From: Sarcophilus harrisii
Lineage: Eukaryota > Chordata > Mammalia > Dasyuromorphia > Dasyuridae
Reading direction: 5' to 3'
Assembly (NCBI RefSeq): GCF_902635505.1
Contig: NC_045430.1
Span: 186,001 to 250,000, forward strand
Length of the DNA stretch: 64,000 bases
Shown here: positions 58,871 through 64,000 of the stretch, one piece after another
How positions within the stretch are numbered: the stretch's first letter is position 1
Layout: each line of letters starts with the position of its first letter
Made by a program: the position numbers and the translations under genes
Notes under the pieces: generated by a model
Database searches by the model: none
What the model was told of the DNA's origin: nothing
Seen by the model: the letters and a program-made list of their open reading frames with translations, nothing else

Positions 58871-59505
58871 ATACTTTGTCCTTAATGCTTTCAATACACT
58901 TAGAGAATATTGGAAAGTATCCAGGTGACTTATAAATCCAGGTCTATTAGGTGACTTATAAATCCAGGGTTCAGTTTCCTTGGCAGTCAAGAGACCGACA
59001 GGAGAGAGACTGACAATTCTGAAGTTAGTGCAGAACAGCATTTTAAAGACAGGGAGCTAGTCAGGCTGGGCTGGTCATAACTGCAGACATGTGCTTCATC
59101 CGCTGCTGAGCAGTGTCCTCCATTGAGGATTGATGGGATACATGGCTTTAAAAAGATAGCAGAAATAAGTGTCCATTGAGGGAGACAACTGACGAGTCCA
59201 GGTACCTAAAGAATGAGTGAATCCTCTCCAGAAAGGGAAAATTCATCCTTTAAAGTTGTAACTGTTTTGAATTATGAGTGCCCCCAATCAGAAAGCCATC
59301 TGACAGAAAGTAGGGTGTCACTCAGCTTAGCCCCAGCCTCACCACCAAACCCCTGGTGTGGACTCCCAGAAATGCTTGCTGAAAACAATTTAAAAAGGAA
59401 TATATGGTTCCAACACTGCCTAAAAGACCAAGAATTGGAAGCAGAATTGGCTCAGTAGAAGGTATCAAATGGGTTTGCTGGACCTTATCACAATCTACTA
59501 TCCTC
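58870..59505. other. Unclassified stretch with a short tandem
   Basis: 'aggtgacttataaatccagg' occurs twice about 26 bp apart (58924-58970). The rest resembles neither neighbouring block. It might be LTR-derived, but I cannot show it. Its right edge joins block H at the same point ('ctggcatgtc') at which the retroviral fossil ends in unit 1. Confidence 0.4.
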
Positions 59506-62085
59506 TGGCATGTCAGGGCTAGCAAGGGGAGGAGAAAGAGAGGAGCCAGGTATAGGAGGAGGTAGGCTAGGAAAAAATGGGAGTGAGACCACCCAATGTG
59601 GAGAGGTCTCTTTGGCTTCCTTAGTTGCTACCTGAAAAATCATAATGAAAAGCCAAGGGAGGGGTGAGGGATGCATCAAAGGGGGTGGGGAAGAACAGGA
59701 CCCACAATCACTTTGTAATATTTGGATGGCCAAGCCCCTTGCTGAAGCAACTGCTCCGAGGCCAATTATTGAAAAGTCCCCGACTTCTTCGCAAGGATTT
59801 CATAAAGCAGCTGCTCTTGCCCATCGTTGAAGCCATTATTGGCTGTCTCTGGATAAAAGATCCCGCAGTTTTGTCTACAGGAAGAGTTTCTCCTCTCCAT
59901 TTCCAACTTCCTCCAGATGACAAAGGCCGATTCTCTGGGGAATGGCTGTCCCAGAGCAGCCAGAAATCCTCACATCTCGACCACGGTGACTGTGAGGCCT
60001 CCGCTGCAAGGGAAGACCTAGGTCCAGGGGGCCTTGCAGGAGACACGGTTCTTTCGGTCGCTATCTCGGAACTACCTTCGACAAGTGCTGGGACCCCAGA
60101 CCTACCTGAGCCACTGCCACTGTTGGAGGTCTTCCTATCTTCGAATCCAGGTCTCCGGGTGAGGAAATTTCTCCTGAGTGGCCACTGCGGACTGGCCAAG
60201 GGCCCAGGCCTGGACCCAGGCCCAGAAACCCCAAGCAGATCAGCACTCTGGAGAGCTCCTCCAAACACCCACACTAACTGGGTACCTCAGAGAGGCAGAA
60301 ACTGGCGGACCGGATGCAGCTATCACAAGTTCAGATCAAAACCTGAGTGCAAATTCGCCGCAAGAGACTGAAACACCAGTTGCAGGACCTGGGGCCCCCC
60401 GGCCCCCTCCAGGATTCCCCCTCCACCTTTATACCTCACTGGCCCAGTGCTCAGCACCAGCGCCACTGCGGGCTTGCCTTATGTGTACCCCAATAGGCCG
60501 CAGCTCCGAGGCCCCGGGCTTGCCAGGAGTTTGTTGCCAATGTCCCCTATGCCCTTTCTGCCCCCTCTGCCCTTTCCTCAGCTCCTGCAAAGTTGCCCCT
60601 CCTGCCATCGAGTCGGTGCTGGCTCTTCTGCTAAGCGGCTGTCCGGACCAGGCCTCCTTCCTGGGGGCAATGTGACCTTAGAGGCCTGTAATCAATCCCC
60701 CCTGATGGGGAGTGACTGGTACTGAGAGAGGAGAGAGAATAAGGGAGCAAGAGATAGATCCCTCCTGGAGAGAGTCTAACTCGGAAGACTTTAGGAAATA
60801 ATGGTCTGCTCGGTCTTCTGCCCCTGGAAGGACTCCATACATAAACTTGTACATATTTGTGAAATGATTTGAAATAGATTATGAACAGAGAATTATTTAT
60901 GGACATGTTAAATAATTATTTTTAAAATAAATAATAAATAAAAGAATAGCTTCTACATTTAGAAATGTACTTTCTCTTTTTTCCTTTCATCTGTGCCCTT
61001 GAATGGGGAATCTCTTATTTTGATAATAAATTTTACCAGTTACATTCCAAATGTTTCTTTTTCTCCTTTATCTGATTCCCTTCTTTCTCTACTCCTGCCT
61101 TCCCCCTAAAATGCTTTTCTTGTCTGCCCAAGTTGCTTCAGAATATTGTTATTTTACTGTGTACTCTTGATGAGGGATGTGGGTTCCAATGAAGAGATTA
61201 GGCAGGAATTGGTGGGGTTCCTTCTTTCTAAAGTGTGAGTTCCGAGCCAACGAAATTCGGTAGACCCAGAGGCTATGGCAAAAAGCTTTATTGTTAAAGA
61301 GACATCAAAAGAGATTTTCTTGGCCGGAATATCATTCTCAAGGAAGAAGTGATCTGGGAAAAGTCATTTTTTGAAGTCCCATTTTATGTATGAATAAGGG
61401 AAGTCTCAAGTAAATGTAACATCTTTCCTGGGGTTGTGAGCTTCCCTAAGAAAGCTTATCTTGCTCTGAGTAGATGCAAGATCATTTGGGTTTGTAGACC
61501 AATGGAGACATTTTTTGTGATTTTACATAATTTTAGTGGGTTCACTCAAGTCAAACAGAGTTTACTCTAGTCACACAATGCTGGCCTGACAAGTTAGAGA
61601 ATTATCAAGACTTTATCCCAAGAATCTGAATCTGCTCCATCAGACGAGTAGCACCGGGATCCTGGCCCATGACATTCTGTATATCAGGGGCAGGTCAAAA
61701 ACGTGGGTAAAAGGTATGGGAGATGTGGAACAAGAGAGAAGAGGGAGCTCATGGAGATGAGCTGTAAAAATGAATAAGGTTCTTAGCTGAGAGAGTTGAG
61801 GGAGGGAAGCAATGAAAGGGTTGAGGAGGGGTGAACAGGTTTGGGAGATCTGCTGTGGGAAGTGGAACAGTGAGCCAAGGAGGGTGATCTATCTTCTTGG
61901 AGTCTCAGGGGAGAGTTGAGTGCCAGGTGGATCCCAAGGGTACCCAAGGAGGATGACCAGCTCTGGTGTGAGGGCTTGCTAAATTGTTCTGGTACATTCA
62001 TAGTGTTTAACCTTGAACGTCAAACTTTTTAGTGAGTCCTTTGGTTGAGACGATGAAAACAATTAACAAAGTGCTCTGGAAAAGT
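59505..62085 (+). repeat. Segmental-duplication block H, copy in unit 3, with CpG-rich core
   Basis: Matches 24622-25930 at both ends and 44310-46200 from about 59830. The GC-rich core lies at 59900-60710. It contains a solo LTR at 61168-61577. It is non-coding as far as I can see. Confidence 0.75.
61168..61577 (-). mobile_element. Probable solo LTR, absent from sister blocks
   Basis: A 410-bp insert with TG...CA ends and, on the minus strand, an AATAAA (plus-strand 'gctttattgtta'). The sister blocks run straight through ('gtgtactctaaactggcctg' near 25190 and a similar run near 45685). The target duplication is not clear. It has no internal genes. Confidence 0.65.
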
Positions 62086-63160
62086 CAAAGCTACCTCAAT
62101 GAGCCTTGATGGTGGCTTTTCCTGGCAAACCCACTTTGCCTTTGTCTAAAGGGCCTCTCCCTCTCCCGGAGGCTGGCTCTCTCCTATCCAGTCTATGTGT
62201 GGCCTGGTGATCCAGTATGTATAGGACCAGGATTGTTCATCTGCAAAAGGATCCCTGAGTTAGGGTGCAGGCAGGTCATGGACCACCTGTAATGTTTCAG
62301 GGTAAAACAATTCCCAGCCGTGTGCAGGGGAGAAACTCCCTACATTAGCATCCTGTTTACAGCATAAAACCCCAGGCAGTCAGAGCAGATAACCCACATG
62401 GTACTCCATAAACAATCTGCTTCTTTAGAAAAAGAGAGAGAAGTGAAGGGGGGAGGAGAGTAGGGGTGCGGAAAGGGGAGAGAAACACCTTGGACAAGGG
62501 AGAGAGAAGATATAAATGAGAGCAAGGTGGTTTTTCTTCTAGGAAACCATGTTAGCAATTGTGGCCTCCTTGAAATCTTTATAGAAATTGCCACAGTGCT
62601 CAGAGGGCACTCGATTTGAGCCTCCAATAAAAATAGCTGGCTTGGGGATTTCTGCAGCAAGCCCCAAGATCTTGGGCTTCCTTTTATCAGTCAAACTTGG
62701 GGGGCAAGAAGATCCTGGAGGGTGTAGGGTAGCCCATGCCCCAACCTCAAGCAGTTCTGCAAAGTTCTCTGAGATCTTTCCAATCCTGAAGTCCCAGCTA
62801 GATTTCTAAGCCTTGAATGGGGATGTAAACGAGCTATTACTGAAATTATTTGATGCTGATTCAGAAAGGGAACAGCTTGGAAGAGAAAAAATCACAATGG
62901 TGGATAAATCTAAGAATTTAATTATTGGTAGGAGAAGGTTGTAATCTTCTGGAATGGTCAAAGTTTGGAAAATGGAAAGCATTTTGGCAGGAATTAGATT
63001 TAGAATAACACCTTACACCCGAGATATTCCTGAGCACTGTCCCAGATATAAATATGTGAGCAAGGTCAAATAAAGGGAATGTCTGCATTACCTAGACAGA
63101 AAGCAATTTCTGAATATTTCTCTCTTATGCCTTTTTGCCCACAAATTATAGCCAAAGAAT
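62085..63160 (+). repeat. Segmental-duplication block I, copy in unit 3
   Basis: Matches 46200-47215. It is non-coding; the frames seen in the other copy are interrupted here. Confidence 0.7.
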
Positions 63161-63460
63161 GAGTTCAGATTCTAAGAATGGGGTTTAGAGTGGTGATTAA
63201 GGGTGTGAAGTGTGGATTAGGCAAAAGAAAGCCAGGGTGACAAAGCCTGCTTTTTCCCTTTGGGCCTGCAGGATTGAGGACTTTAGTGTTCACTCTCCTT
63301 TGGTGCAGAAGCACTGGCTCTTGGACCTTCATCTTTACCTCAGAATCTCAGGGGTAGAACTACCCTGGCGCCAGGTTACTGTGGGGCTCGGGCCAATAAC
63401 CCTTGTGGTACATGTAGGGCTTCCCCAAACTCCCAAGGGCGGTGTGTCCTGAACTCCCAA
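63160..63460 (+). repeat. Block J, distal 5' flank of gene 4
   Basis: Matches 48040-48290 ('gggtgtgaagtgtggattag', 'gtgcagaagcactggctctt'). It introduces the fourth unit. Confidence 0.75.
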
Positions 63461-63745
63461 AACACGGTCTTACGGGATGCTCAAAGCTCCAGCAAAGGTA
63501 GGCTAGTGTTTCCAGACGCGCTTGTACTGAGGGATGGGGCTCCCCAAATGCTTTTGGGGTGGAACTTCCAAAAAGAAGGAAGTTCCTCACATCCTAAAGG
63601 AGTGGGGGTGTGGTTCCCCGGAGTCTTTGTGGCCTAGGGGCGAGGTTCTCTAAATCACCTTGGAGACTTGAGGTTCTCAGAAGCCCTAGCACTGAGCAGG
63701 AAGCCGACCTCTACTCCACTTCGTATTGTTCCATCCTTAAAGACT
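63460..63745 (+). promoter_or_regulatory. Predicted promoter of a fourth Ras-like gene
   Basis: Same module: 'gaacttccaaaaagaagg', a decayed KLF-type box (gtgggggtgtggtt, about 63602-63615) and a GC box changed to ggggcgaggt (about 63637-63646). Both GC-rich sites have lost bases, so promoter strength may differ from genes 1 and 3. Confidence 0.5.
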
Positions 63746-64000
63746 AGACCTGGATGCGACCTGAGTGGGTATTTTTACAGCTCCAATACGGTATGTAGAG
63801 GCCAGGTCTCAGTTAACAGCAATGGGGTGGGTGGCAAGTGGACCCCAAGTTAGAGACATCTTGGACTGCATCAGTGCGGAAGGTATTGACCAAACTCGGC
63901 TCCTCGTGGGGCCGGATTAGTGCGGGCAGTGCCGCTGGGCTCCCTCCCCTCACCTTAGTTGCCTGAGCCCATACACTTTGGGTTCAGATGCAGGTTCAGA
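63746..64000 (+). other. Exon 1 and start of intron of a fourth copy, cut by the window
   Basis: The conserved exon segment 'agactagacctggatgcgac' ends at donor acg|gtatgt (GT at 63791), followed by intron text shared with the other copies up to the last base. By spacing, the coding exon would begin roughly 0.4-0.6 kb beyond the window. Whether it is intact cannot be seen. Confidence 0.6.

Noticed and set aside
1-64000. CRISPR arrays, tRNA genes, bacterial operons
   Set aside because: None seen. The tRNA-like segments are SINE heads, and the sequence is mammalian throughout.

Overview
The window is marsupial nuclear DNA. The evidence is its repeats: tRNA-derived SINEs with the 'ctccagtatctttgccaaga' signature, L1 3' ends of marsupial type, and MIR/THER1 and L2 relics. 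There are no bacterial features. More than 90% is non-coding, mostly old transposon sequence.

The organising feature is a tandem segmental duplication. Each unit of about 15-19 kb carries one small Ras-superfamily GTPase gene on the + strand. Three intact coding regions lie at 15038-15610, 33822-34403 and 49353-49925 (190, 193 and 190 aa). The promoter, first exon and start of the intron of a fourth copy run off the right edge (about 63200-64000). The first 9 kb carries sequence matching the downstream part of other units, so another copy probably lies to the left. Each gene has a GC-box/KLF-type promoter, a short 5' UTR exon with a conserved donor, an intron of 0.7-0.8 kb, a single coding exon, and a 3' UTR of about 1.1-1.3 kb.

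The proteins align without gaps to the HRAS G domain. Some traits recall ERAS (Gln37 in DPTIQD, intronless CDS, Cys-rich tail) and others Rap (Thr61 in two copies). They carry natural substitutions at the residues mutated in oncogenic Ras: copy 1 S13/T61, copy 2 C12/S13/T59/T61, copy 3 C12/C13/T59/N61. Copy 2 also has an altered effector loop. All three end in a CTIQ CaaX box. This family is the most interesting content of the window.

Layout: 1-3.3 kb, unique sequence with an L1 and a SINE; 3.3-9 kb, duplicated blocks with an L1, two solo LTRs and a U6 pseudogene; 8.9-9.8 kb, a CpG-rich SINE-flanked composite; 10-13 kb, L1 and unclassified; 13.2-16.8 kb, gene 1; 16.8-21.2 kb, duplicated L1-rich tail; 21.2-24.6 kb, a broken betaretrovirus-like fossil; 24.6-32.6 kb, a duplicated block with a hAT insertion, SINEs, L1, MIR, L2 and a minisatellite; 32.6-35.5 kb, gene 2; 35.5-47.7 kb, duplicated tail, second U6 pseudogene and a CpG-rich domain; 47.7-51.3 kb, gene 3; 51.3-56 kb, tail with two solo LTRs and a 405-bp inverted duplication; 57-63.2 kb, duplicated blocks; 63.2 kb to end, start of gene 4. 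Several transposons occupy one unit only, so the paralogous empty sites give insertion order and target-site duplications directly. All comparisons were made by eye.
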